DNA of 64,000 nt from Pantoea sp. RIT-PI-b. GTDB taxonomy: Bacteria > Pseudomonadota > Gammaproteobacteria > Enterobacterales > Enterobacteriaceae. The notes beneath the pieces are model-generated. The model ran no database searches and was not told the origin of the DNA. It saw only the letters and a program-made list of their open reading frames with translations. The translations under genes and the position numbers were made by a program. The stretch covers positions 1-64,000 of the forward strand of contig NZ_LGIS01000020.1 in NCBI RefSeq assembly GCF_001187905.1. Reading direction: 5' to 3'. Positions within the stretch are counted from its first letter, which is position 1; every line of letters starts with the position of its first letter. Positions 35,861 through 45,511 of this stretch are shown here, in pieces.

Positions 35861-37008
35861 TCAACGTAGGCATTATCGGCACCGGCTTTATTGGCCCCGC
35901 GCATATTGAAGCGCTGCGCCGCCTCGGCAACATCAACGTGGTGGCGATATGCGATGCCAGCCAGAGTGGCGCTGCCGCGCGTGCGGCAGAACTCAATGTG
36001 CCGCACGCCTACAGTGACGTGGCGACGTTTTTACAGCATGAAGGTCTGCACGCGGTACATAACTGCACACCGAACCATCTGCACGCCGCGATCAACCGGC
36101 AGATCATTGGCGCCGGTAAGCATGTGTTCTCGGAAAAGCCGCTGTGCATGACCATGGATGAAGCGCACGAACTGGTGGAACTGGCTGAAAAGGCGGGCGT
36201 GGTGCACGGCGTCAGCTTTGTCTACCGCCAGTTTGCCATGGTGCAGCAGGCGGCGAGCATGGTGCGTTATCAACAGCTGGGGCGACTGTTCTCGGCGCAG
36301 GGCAGCTATCTGCAGGACTGGATGCTGGAAGAGACCGACTACAACTGGCGAGTGGATGCAGAGAAAGGCGGCGCATCCCGCGCGGTGGCGGATATTGGTT
36401 CGCACTGGTGCGATACCATCCAGTTCGTCACCGGACGCAAAATTGTTGAGGTGATGGCCGACTTGTCGATTGTCTGGCCGACGCGCAAGGCCAGCCTTGC
36501 CGGTGCTGCCACCTTCGGCGCGCAGGGTGACGAAACGCAATATGAATCGCGCCCGGTGACCACCGAGGACATGGGCTTTGTGCTGTTCCGGTTTGACGAC
36601 GGTAGCAAAGGCAGTTTCAGCGTGTCGCAGGTGTCCGCCGGGCGTAAAAATCGCCTTAGCCTGGAAGTTAACGGCAGCCTGGGCGCGCTGGCCTGGGATC
36701 AGGAAACGCCGCAGCAGCTGTGGCTGGGACATCGCCATAAGGCTAACCAGCTGTTGTCGGACGATCCCGCGCTGATGAATCCCGATGTGGCGGGCCGGGC
36801 GCGTTTTCCCGGCGGACACATTGAAGGCTGGCCGGATGCGTTCCGCGCGATGATGCAGCAGTTTTATCAGGCGGTGGAGCAGGGCAAACCGCCCGCAACC
36901 CAGGCGGCTGGGTTTGCCACCTTCCACGATGGGGCGCAGGTGATGGCGATTGTCGATGCCATTGTGCAGAGCCATCAGCAGCAGCGCTGGGTGCGCGTCA
37001 GCGCCTGA
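35857..37008 (+). CDS. Gfo/Idh/MocA-family oxidoreductase
   Basis: A 383-aa NAD(P)-dependent sugar dehydrogenase. The Rossmann motif GIIGTGFIGPAH is at residues 4-15, and EKPLCMT (about residue 92) supplies the conserved Lys. A C-terminal alpha/beta substrate domain has DIGSHWCD, the usual catalytic Asp/His region. It overlaps the isomerase gene by four bases. The likely reaction is oxidation of a cyclic polyol or a sugar hydroxyl; the substrate is not identifiable. Confidence 0.92.
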   Translation: MINVGIIGTGFIGPAHIEALRRLGNINVVAICDASQSGAAARAAELNVPHAYSDVATFLQHEGLHAVHNCTPNHLHAAINRQIIGAGKHVFSEKPLCMTMDEAHELVELAEKAGVVHGVSFVYRQFAMVQQAASMVRYQQLGRLFSAQGSYLQDWMLEETDYNWRVDAEKGGASRAVADIGSHWCDTIQFVTGRKIVEVMADLSIVWPTRKASLAGAATFGAQGDETQYESRPVTTEDMGFVLFRFDDGSKGSFSVSQVSAGRKNRLSLEVNGSLGALAWDQETPQQLWLGHRHKANQLLSDDPALMNPDVAGRARFPGGHIEGWPDAFRAMMQQFYQAVEQGKPPATQAAGFATFHDGAQVMAIVDAIVQSHQQQRWVRVSA

Positions 37009-37106
37009 CGCTTAGCCCGAACGGCAGCGCGCTGGTCGGGCTAACTTATTGTTCACGCAGATTTATGGTAGCCTGCGTGTCATCTGATTTCGTATGAGTT
37101 GCTGCC

Positions 37107-38087
37107 ATGTCCATTCAAAAAATCGCTCGTCTGGCGGGCGTTTCCGTCGCCACGGTGTCACGCGTGTTGAATAACAGCGACACGGTTAAAGACAAAAATC
37201 GCGAGAAAGTGCTGCAGGCGATTAAAGAGAGCAACTACCAGCCCAATCTGCTGGCGCGCCAGCTGCGTACCGCCCGCAGCTCGATGATTCTGGTGATGGT
37301 CTCCGACATCTCGAACCCGTTTTGTGCCGAGGTGGTGAAAGGTATCGAAGAAGAGGCGGAGAAGAACGGCTACCGCATTCTGCTGTGCAACTCCGGCTCA
37401 GATATCGAGCGCTCGCGTTCCAGCCTGCAACTGCTCTCCGGCAAAATGGTCGATGGCATCATTACCATGGACGCCTTCAGTAAATTACCGGAATTAAGTC
37501 ATCTAATAGCCAGCACGCCGTGGGTGCAGTGCGCCGAATATGCCGATGCCGGAGAGATCTCCTGCGTGGGCATTAACGACAGCGATGCGTCGCAGGAGGT
37601 GGTGCGCTATCTGGCGGATAAAGGGCGAAAACGTATTGCGTTGATCAATCACGATCTCAGCTATAAATATGCCCGCCTACGCCAGCAGGGGTATCTGCAA
37701 CAGCTGGAACAGCATCAGCTGGCGTGGCAGGCAATCGGTTATGCCAGCGAGCTGAGCTTCAACGCCGGTAAACACGCCATGATGGCACTGCTAGCCGGTG
37801 AGGAACGCCCGGATGCGGTGTTTGCGGTGTCAGACACGCTGGCGGCTGGGGCGATGGCGGCGATTCAGGCGGCAGGACTCAGCGTGCCTGAGGATATTGC
37901 CGTGGCTGGCTTCGACGGTACCGAACTGGCCGAGATGGTCACGCCGCCGCTGACCACGCTGGCGCAGCCTTCACGCGACATTGGCCGCCAGGCCTGCAGG
38001 CTGGTGCTGCACAAAATTGACCAACCAGATTCCGCACCGGAACGGGTGATTATGCAGGGGCACCTGATTGAGCGTGCCAGTGCCTAA
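37107..38087 (+). CDS. LacI-family repressor of the sugar cluster
   Basis: A 326-aa LacI/GalR regulator. The N-terminal HTH (SIQKIARLAGVSVATVSRVL, residues 2-21) and hinge helix (NLLARQLRTAR) precede a periplasmic-binding-protein-like effector domain. It lies inside the regulon with a short space after the dehydrogenase gene. No GTAATCGATTAC site lies directly before it, so it may have its own weak promoter. The paired palindromes at both ends of the cluster are its probable operators. Confidence 0.92.
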   Translation: MSIQKIARLAGVSVATVSRVLNNSDTVKDKNREKVLQAIKESNYQPNLLARQLRTARSSMILVMVSDISNPFCAEVVKGIEEEAEKNGYRILLCNSGSDIERSRSSLQLLSGKMVDGIITMDAFSKLPELSHLIASTPWVQCAEYADAGEISCVGINDSDASQEVVRYLADKGRKRIALINHDLSYKYARLRQQGYLQQLEQHQLAWQAIGYASELSFNAGKHAMMALLAGEERPDAVFAVSDTLAAGAMAAIQAAGLSVPEDIAVAGFDGTELAEMVTPPLTTLAQPSRDIGRQACRLVLHKIDQPDSAPERVIMQGHLIERASA

Positions 38088-38093
38088 AACAGC

Positions 38094-38942
38094 TTAGTGC
38101 GGCAGCGTTTGCAGCGCTGTGCGCAGGTTGCGCAGCGAGGTGGTGATTATGCTCCAAGCATCCTTGGGTTTGTCATGTTCGATGATGAACCATTTCACCC
38201 CGCTAGCCTTTGCCGCAGGCAGAATTGCTGACCAGTCCAGCAGACCTTCACCCAGTGGCGCGAAGTTCATTTCATCATCACGGATACCGATCGAGGCATT
38301 GTCCTTGGCGTGGATGGCGTAAATCCGGCCCGGATATGCCCGCAGAAAACGCACCGGATCCTGACCACCGCGCGATACCCAGGCGGCATCCATCTCCAGC
38401 TTCAGATTTTCACGCGAGGTGTGATTCAGGATGATTTCCAGCGCGGTTATGCCAGCATACTTTTTCATCTCAAAGTTGTGATTATGATAGCCCAACTGTA
38501 TGCCGTCGTGGCGCAATCTGGCGCCCATTGCGTCCAGGCGCTGGGCATAATCTATCCAGCCTTGTGTGCTGTCTGGGCGATCTTCCGGTTCAATCCACGG
38601 CACGATGATGGTGCGGTTGCCGACCGATTTATTAAAGGCAACGGTCTGCGCATAATCGTTTTCCAGGGCAGCGAGCTGAACGTGCGATGACGTGACGGTG
38701 AGGTGATTTTCCTCCAGCAAGGCGCTGAGTTGTTTAGCGCTTAGGTCATGGGTGCCGACGATTTCAACATGTTTAAAGCCAGCTTCATGCGCCATCGCAA
38801 ACTGCTTCTCGGCCGGACCAACGTTGCGCAGGGTATACATCTGCAGGGCAATTTCGTTATCCACCTCAGCGGCCGCTGCAGAAAACGAGCAGAGCGCAGC
38901 AGACGCCACCAGGCAACTACTGATGAGTAATCGGGCTAACAT
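38094..38942 (-). CDS. Exported sugar isomerase/epimerase-like TIM barrel
   Basis: A 282-aa protein with a clear Sec signal peptide (about 1-25, ending SAAAA before EVDNE), then a xylose-isomerase-like barrel: ALQMYTLRNVGPAE, FKHVEIVGTHDL, HNHNFEMKKY, LEMDAAWVSRGG, IHAKDN, FIIEHDKP. The His/Glu/Asp metal-ligand pattern looks intact, so it is probably an active periplasmic isomerase or lyase. It is convergent with the lacI-type gene (6-bp gap) and carries its own operator pair upstream. Exported members are less usual than cytoplasmic ones. Confidence 0.87.
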   Translation of the reverse strand: MLARLLISSCLVASAALCSFSAAAAEVDNEIALQMYTLRNVGPAEKQFAMAHEAGFKHVEIVGTHDLSAKQLSALLEENHLTVTSSHVQLAALENDYAQTVAFNKSVGNRTIIVPWIEPEDRPDSTQGWIDYAQRLDAMGARLRHDGIQLGYHNHNFEMKKYAGITALEIILNHTSRENLKLEMDAAWVSRGGQDPVRFLRAYPGRIYAIHAKDNASIGIRDDEMNFAPLGEGLLDWSAILPAAKASGVKWFIIEHDKPKDAWSIITTSLRNLRTALQTLPH

Positions 38943-38963
38943 AGTCTCTCCATAAAGTTAAAA

Positions 38964-39003
38964 GTAATCGATTACAAAGCTACAATAGAAAGTAATCGAT
39001 TAC
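38964..39003. promoter_or_regulatory. Twin LacI-type operators before the exported isomerase gene
   Basis: GTAATCGATTAC at 38964-38975 and 38992-39003, 28 bp apart, 22 bp upstream of the minus-strand start. The second is extended symmetrically to AAAGTAATCGATTACTTT. Same motif as 33474-33516, joining the two transcription units into one regulon. Confidence 0.8.
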
Positions 39004-39172
39004 TTTTAAATCGCGCTGAGTTTTTGCAAAAATGTGATGGAGTTCAAATCAGCCTGATTGTGACGACATGGCGTTGTGAAAGAGTGCAACTGGTAAAATT
39101 TTAACGATTGATAAGGGAGAGAATTCGCAGAACGGGATGGCTTAAGCACGCCCAGCTTCAACGTTTTTGAAG

Positions 39173-39250
39173 AGAATAGGCAAAAAAAAGTCTGAACGTA
39201 AGTTCAGACTCTTCTTTAGAATGTGGCGGTGAGAGGGGGGATTCGAACCC
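39173..39250. repeat. attL: direct repeat of the tRNA-Ser 3' end
   Basis: This copy has the tRNA terminator hairpin (AGTCTGAAC/GTTCAGACT) and the sequence up to ATTCGAACCC. Compared with the right copy it lacks one A in the A run and has one extra G in the G run (six instead of five). After 39250 the two copies diverge, so this is a tRNA fragment, not a gene. Confidence 0.9.
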
Positions 39251-39309
39251 GCGCACAATTCTTTCTAACCTATTGAATATATTATCAATCATTTGACGAT
39301 CCTTTAGCG

Positions 39310-39327
39310 CGTGCATTATACGTGCAT
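39310..39327. promoter_or_regulatory. Possible integrase arm-site pair (left)
   Basis: Two CGTGCAT motifs at 39310-39316 and 39321-39327 are 11 bp apart. A matching pair with the same spacing lies at the other end of the prophage (47163-47169 and 47174-47180, the latter CGTGCAC). Equal spacing at both ends suggests arm-type sites of the lost recombinase. Confidence 0.45.
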
Positions 39328-39346
39328 TGTTCATAAAAAAGAGGCG

Positions 39347-40409
<1,063 letters not shown>

Positions 40410-40410
40410 A

Positions 40411-41429
40411 CATCGCTACAACAGCACGACCCAGAAGGTTGATTATGCGCTGCGGCCATCACGTAAGTTTGCGGATATCGCGATATTCAACTGGCTGACA
40501 GTTGGAGGTCAGGCGGAGAACAGCATCGACATTTATGGTCTGTACCAGATACAGGCAAAAATTGATGCCAAAGACGTCCGCCTTGGTTACTGCGATTACA
40601 CCTTTGACGATGAAGATGTATCTCTGGGCTCGCGCATGGAAACCATATGCGATGCGGCTGGGATGAGCGTCTTCTGGGATGATGGCGTTCTCTCGTTCAC
40701 GCTGGATGAGAACGCGATCGAGCAGTGACAGTCTTCAACCGCTCCAACACGGTTGATAGCGGATATTCCCTTAGCTACGAGATGTCTCTGCCGGGCGATT
40801 ACGACGGCGTGGAGATTCAGTATCGCGACCCGGTCACCAACAAACAGGCATTTGTCCGCTACCGTGTCCGCAATAATCAAATCGAGCTTGGGCAGCCCAC
40901 CAAGGCGAAGAAGTTCGAGATGATGTATATCTGCGATTCATTCCAGGCGGATTACCGCGCACAGAAAGAATGCAGGCGATTGCTGTACTCGCGCATGAGC
41001 ATGGCGATTACCGCGCTGGCAAATGGAGAGTGGGTGAACGTAGGCGATATGGTTCAGGTGCCGGACACTTACGACACCAATCAGCAGGCCGGTTACATCG
41101 TGTCGCGAGTCGGTAATTACTTCGAAACCAGTGAGCGCATCAACTTCTCTGGTTCGATGTATGTCGTCATCACTGACTCGCTTGGCAATACATCATCTCG
41201 ATATGCAGCCGCTCCGATCGACAACACTGCTTTTGGCTTTACGGCTGCAGCTCCGGCTATGGAGCTAAACATATTTGACGGTTATGACGTTCAGTCACCA
41301 TTCCGGTATGTCATTACCACAATGGAAGAGCTTGATGCTACGCGTTGGGTCATCAGTGAGAAACAGCCCAACAGCGACGGAACTACGGCACTAAAACTCG
41401 CGGAATACAGCGACCTAATTTATCCCTGA
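40411..41429 (+). pseudogene. Phage tail-tip protein fragment, frameshifted
   Basis: Open coding from about 40411 (YNSTTQKVDYALRPSRKFAD) runs to TGA at 40726. It continues in another frame from 40725 (TVFNRSNTVDSGYSLSYEMS) to the stop at 41429. This is the C-terminal third of a large tail-tip/host-specificity protein of the J or Phage-tail_3 type (EIQYRDPVTNKQAFVRYRV). The 5' part was removed at the IS21 junction and a single-base change breaks what is left. It precedes the tailspike remnant, as in P22-like and lambdoid phages. Confidence 0.75.
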
Positions 41430-41484
41430 CAGAACTTAATCCAATCAGGCCAGCCATTGAGCTGGCTTTTTTTATGGGAATAAT

Positions 41485-43381
41485 ATGGCTACGCAACCTA
41501 CTACCAACGCTGTGCCGAGTGAATCGCGGCGCGACCTGAAATTCAATGCAGGAAAAATCAATGAGTTTGTAACGTCGCTGGCTCTCAAGTATCAGGATCG
41601 CTTCGGCGCCGATCATTACACTATCGAAGGCTTACGCTGGCTGGCACAGCAGGCCATCGCAGAATTTGGCTGGATTTCTGTAGGCACCTTTCAAGCAGGC
41701 GCGACACTGACACTGCCAAATCAGATCCTAAAAGACACGACAGATGGTGAATATTACCGATGGAATGGAGAATTGCCTAAATCGGTTGCTGCCAGGTCGA
41801 CTCCTTTAGGAAGTGATGGTATTGGAGTAAATTCGTGGATAGCTGTAGGTGATTCAGCGCTAAGGTCATTGATCGCTTCTAGTGATGGCGCATCTGCAAT
41901 CGGTACAGAGTCAGGTGAAAATTCTCAGTATGAATTAAATTCTTTGCATAAATCAGTTGATACCATCCCTTCTAGATTTAGTATCGCATACTCTGAAGAT
42001 ATTATAGGGACAGATTATGCTCAGGGGTTATCTGAGTCAGATAAGTTCTGGTTCATTGGTTACGACAATAACCACCTTGGGCACGTAAAACGCATACTTA
42101 AATCAGATTTCAGTAGTATCGACATTGGAACCATTACGTCTTCACATTTGCAAGGTATAGCTGTTATAGATGACGACACTATAATGGTCGGCGGAAATAA
42201 TGATGGGGGAGAACATCAGGTACAGTTTTGTAAAAGGAAAATCAACAACACTATCTACTCCTGGATTTAGGAAAGACTATCCTTTCTGTTGGGATGGTGA
42301 GTATATCTACCAGATGCAGAATGTTGATACAAACGTTTCAACTGCTGAATTTGGATACTTGGCTATATTAAAACCTGGTGCGGGTGTAATAAGACGATCT
42401 GAGATGTTCAGGAAGTATATCAGACAATGCTATATACAGGGCATTACAATCCATAATGGAGAGTTAATATTCTTTGCAGGAGGGTCATTCTCAGGTGATC
42501 AAATAGCTAACAGAAACATCGCCACTCTATATAAAACATCTTATCAGGCACGTTAATTGAGGCTAAGCAATTTTATAAAACTAGCTTCGTTGCTAACTTT
42601 TGTTCAACGCAAGTATACGAAAATCAGGGTGTCAGTTGTGTAAATAATACTTTAACTTTATCATGCTATATTTCTGAAAAGTTGAATTTATTGGTTGAGG
42701 ATAAGTCTTTATCAGGCAAGGAGGTGGAGGCAAGTTAGAGCCTAAATGAGATTTTTTACTATGGCATAGTTGAGGTAGGTATTGCAGATTCACAGCTTTC
42801 AACTGGAGGTATTCAGTTAGTCGTAAATACAATGGTTGATAATAGCAGGCTAATTCAGGTCATATCTTCTGATACACCAAACCTGCAATCAATAATTGGA
42901 ATGCAATATGGCATTCTGGAGATTATGAAAATTATAAATTATAAATTATAAATTACAGGGCTGTTTGCAAGTTTTACTATGACTCAAGTGACCTTGCATC
43001 ACCAAAATCGGCAATTTGTTATGTATATGAAACTCCGCAACGCCTTTCTTTTTTCATAAGCTAAGCAGGTTAACATCGCCAGCTCTATATCAATCTACTG
43101 CTTAAGCAGTGGTAGGTATTATTCCAGTGTCAGGAATTCTTAATTTGAATAAGCTGGTTGTGGAAATCACAAATACTAGCGCAACAAATCCAATAGTTAG
43201 AGATGTGTATGATACAGATGATATGAATCATTTATCATCACACTCTCTCACTGTGTTGACTATATCAGGCTCAAGTAGTATCGCATACAGGATACTTGCG
43301 ACTGGCATACAAGTTACAGCAGTAAGCGGATCTCCATTAATAAGATTTGTCACCAGCTCTTATTATGGAAAGGGTCACTAA
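41485..43381 (+). pseudogene. Tailspike / tail fibre gene with several frameshifts
   Basis: The first 262 codons are open. They encode the conserved particle-binding N-terminus (PSESRRDLKFNAGKINEFVT, HYTIEGLRWLAQQAIAEFG, LPNQILKDTTDGEYYRWNGE) and the start of a receptor-binding part. Near 42230 coding shifts frame (FVKGKSTTLSTPGFRKDYPF, to 42556), shifts again (to about 42738) and is degraded through 43100. A last open stretch 43109-43381 may be the C-terminus. The receptor part is AT-rich, unlike the N-terminus, as usual for exchanged spike modules. Confidence 0.75.
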
Positions 43382-44385
43382 ATGACCCTTCTTAAAAATG
43401 GTATATTGGTAATAATACGACAGATTAACAGGCAAATCAGGAAGGTTGTAACGGAGGAAAGAATTGCTAAAGTCGCACCATGCTTGACAACATTTTCATT
43501 GCTTATTAATCTCCATACAAACGGCATGACGAGCATGTGACAAAGGTAAACGCCAAAGCTGTACTTTGAAATGACGGTAGAGACCGCAGGTGGGCTTTTG
43601 CACTTTAAAAGTGAAATATAAACACCTGATGACATTACTATGATGTTTGGCATGAAATATGATTGATAAATTTCCTTTGGTACTCCATCTTTACTTGCCA
43701 TATATGTAAGAAGGATAGTTGAAAACAAACCGCCTATCATTAATAAAATGCCATACCGAAGTTTTAACCTGATAGAGTGCTCTTGCAGAAAGAAGCCCAG
43801 TAAAGCGAACCCTGCCCACAGAGATATGACGTCAAGCTTTAAAATGAAAAAAACATTGCCAGTCAAATAACCGTAAGACTGAATGAATGGCAAAACTGAA
43901 AACCATGAAAACCACATGCATAGCGCATAAATAGTTATATGTGTGTTTTTTGCTATCAACCTCAGTAACGGCATCATAAGATAGACGCTGATTATTGCAT
44001 ATAAAAACCACAAGTGAAAATATGCAGGATATTTCATTATTAGCCAAGGCTCAATATACACGTTGGGGTTCGCATGTGCTGGATCGAGATAGTGAAAGTT
44101 CCTAGCAAAAAAAATGTACGCATAAGACCAGAATAACAATGGTATAAGTATTTTAGATGCTCTCTTAAGAAAAAAAGTTTTTAATGGCTCTTCTTTGTTA
44201 ATTAATAGTGCGCCTGACAGCATAAACAACACTGGTACGCACCACCTGGAAGCACTAATGATGATATTAAATTGCATCCAGTTGTCAGTCCATTCTTTAA
44301 AAGGCGATGCAACTGTGTGCAATAGCACAACGGAAAAAACAGCGACGGATCTGATTAAATCTGCATTTCTATTAAACACATTCAC
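43378..44385 (-). CDS. Acyltransferase 3 family O-acyltransferase (prophage cargo)
   Basis: A 335-aa, about 10-TM inner-membrane protein of the acyltransferase-3 (OafA/WecH-like) family. AVFSVVLLHTVASPF carries the catalytic His, WCVPVLFMLSGALL and FHLWFLYAIISVYLMMP follow, and YSFGVYLCHMLVMPF sits near the end. It probably transfers acetyl groups to surface polysaccharide. It is intact, very AT-rich and tail-to-tail with the tailspike remnant (stops overlap by four bases). That is the typical place for a lysogenic-conversion gene that alters the receptor its own tailspike recognises. Confidence 0.85.
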   Translation of the reverse strand: MNVFNRNADLIRSVAVFSVVLLHTVASPFKEWTDNWMQFNIIISASRWCVPVLFMLSGALLINKEEPLKTFFLKRASKILIPLLFWSYAYIFFARNFHYLDPAHANPNVYIEPWLIMKYPAYFHLWFLYAIISVYLMMPLLRLIAKNTHITIYALCMWFSWFSVLPFIQSYGYLTGNVFFILKLDVISLWAGFALLGFFLQEHSIRLKLRYGILLMIGGLFSTILLTYMASKDGVPKEIYQSYFMPNIIVMSSGVYISLLKCKSPPAVSTVISKYSFGVYLCHMLVMPFVWRLISNENVVKHGATLAILSSVTTFLICLLICRIITNIPFLRRVI

Positions 44386-44680
44386 TGCGACACCTTTATA
44401 ATATGCAAACTAAATATTACGTGGGAATGCCATTAGTATATGAAATTCCATATGATGTTGATAGTATTATCAAATCAATAATCATGTAAAGTTGTTTGTA
44501 GGTTAGTTGCAATCAAATATCCCAAAAATAAATATCTTAAATTTAATGGTATGGATTAGTCATGCAGACGCAAGGATGCTAGCTATGGTTTGCTCATTGC
44601 TCGGTTAGACCATTTGAGCCGTTTCTTATCCCATTACTCCCGCGCAGGCGTACGGTAAAGCCTCCACAATAGTAGGATGC

Positions 44681-44968
44681 ATGGACATTTAAGTTTGTGA
44701 CCTTGCCTTTGATGCGGCGCGTACCGTAATAGGGCAGGCGGTAATTGTCATGCTGGAAGAGGGAATTCAAATCACCAATGATTCACTGGTCGAATACCTT
44801 GCGGGCATGTTTGAAGATGCGGAACGGAGTGGCGGAACTTGCGATGTATCTCTTTGGGGTCAGCAAGCACTGATTAGCGCCTGCTGTAATATGATTATGC
44901 CTGTGGCTGGCCAACTGGGCCTTTACTCATTGGGCCGCCCGGTACGGGCTGCTCGGTTTGTACATTAG
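44681..44968 (+). pseudogene. YmgB/AriR-like small gene with an in-frame stop
   Basis: From ATG 44681 (AGTAGG four bases upstream) the frame reads MDI, then TAA at 44690, then VCDLAFDAARTVIGQAVIVM and LEEGIQITNDSLVEYLAGMF. IGQAV...L.EG.....SL resembles the YmgB/AriR core, and such genes are common in enterobacterial prophages. The early TAA would abolish translation unless an internal start is used (ATG 44750 lacks a ribosome site). The 3' end overlaps the lipoprotein gene on the other strand. A competing 58-codon minus-strand frame at 44594-44770 exists. 44386-44680 otherwise shows only AT-rich sequence. Confidence 0.4.
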
Positions 44969-45065
44969 GGCGCCCATCCGCTCCAATCGGTCGCTCCGAG
45001 TGATAGCATCCTGATAAAGTCATCAGGCTGGCAATGATGAGCATCCCACCTAAAACTCTTTCCAT
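44895..45065 (-). CDS. Small prophage lipoprotein
   Basis: A 56-aa protein with a lipoprotein signal: hydrophobic GGMLIIASLMTLSGC with the lipobox LSGC, Cys at residue 20. A short hydrophilic, Pro/Gly-rich tail follows (YHSERPIGADGRPNVQTEQP) and ends GPVGQPQA. AGGGGATG lies about nine bases before the ATG. Processing would leave a ~37-aa lipid-anchored peptide facing the periplasm. The residue after Cys is Tyr, so outer-membrane sorting is expected. It resembles a lysis spanin or an immunity-type small lipoprotein only in size; the function is unknown. Confidence 0.7.
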   Translation of the reverse strand: MERVLGGMLIIASLMTLSGCYHSERPIGADGRPNVQTEQPVPGGPMSKGPVGQPQA

Positions 45066-45229
45066 ACAATCACATCCCCTGTAATGGCAACCAAGCGTTG
45101 CTATTTAATCGTAGATTTCCCTTCCGCGTTGTCAAAAAACGAGCAGTCAGAAAAATAAAATTCGTTATCCGCCAATCGCTTTACAAAAACCTCTTCCGTT
45201 CCGCCTTGATCAGTTCTACCGATCGATAT

Positions 45230-45249
45230 TACTGTATTTATATACAGCA
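45230..45249. promoter_or_regulatory. LexA (SOS) box
   Basis: TACTGTATTTATATACAGCA keeps the CTGT-N8-ACAG core exactly and matches the TACTGTATATATATACAGTA consensus at all but two positions. It lies 22 bp before the start of a small gene followed directly by the umuC remnant, so this unit was DNA-damage inducible. Confidence 0.88.
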
Positions 45250-45271
45250 CCTATCAGGGAGGGAGATTACC

Positions 45272-45511
45272 ATGCCTCGCGACTACGAAATCATGATGGC
45301 TTTCAAGCAGGCTATAAAACGAGATGCATCAGGCCGCTTCACTATCAGCACGCTCGACTTTGTGAGCGAACTGGAGCGGCTCAACTGGCATTACACGCTT
45401 CGGGCAGCCAATAGTTGGATCGAGATGCACACTACGACGTTCCGCGACATCTCAGTCGCAGATGATGAAGAACGCACGTTTCAGGTGTTCAATCCCAATG
45501 GTGGCGAGTAA
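45272..45511 (+). CDS. Small SOS-controlled prophage protein
   Basis: A 79-aa protein starting MPRDYEIMMAFKQAIKRDAS at ATG 45272 with a strong GGGAGG site; the frame upstream to 45098 is not used. Its stop overlaps the umuC ATG (TAATG), so the two were translationally coupled in the place where umuD-like or accessory genes usually lie. It is not UmuD: it lacks the Ser/Lys protease motifs. A predicted alpha/beta protein with conserved WHYTLRAANSWIE and FQVFNPNG. The function is not known to me. Confidence 0.75.
   Translation: MPRDYEIMMAFKQAIKRDASGRFTISTLDFVSELERLNWHYTLRAANSWIEMHTTTFRDISVADDEERTFQVFNPNGGE

Noticed and set aside
36031..36975. 314-codon minus-strand frame
   Set aside because: Antisense to the Gfo/Idh/MocA gene, no recognisable domain.
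39221..39250. Second tRNA-Ser
   Set aside because: Only the T-arm/acceptor 3' part is present; it is the attL duplicate.
42200..42556. Separate 118-aa gene within the tailspike
   Set aside because: No ribosome site at its ATG, and its sequence continues the tailspike after a frameshift.
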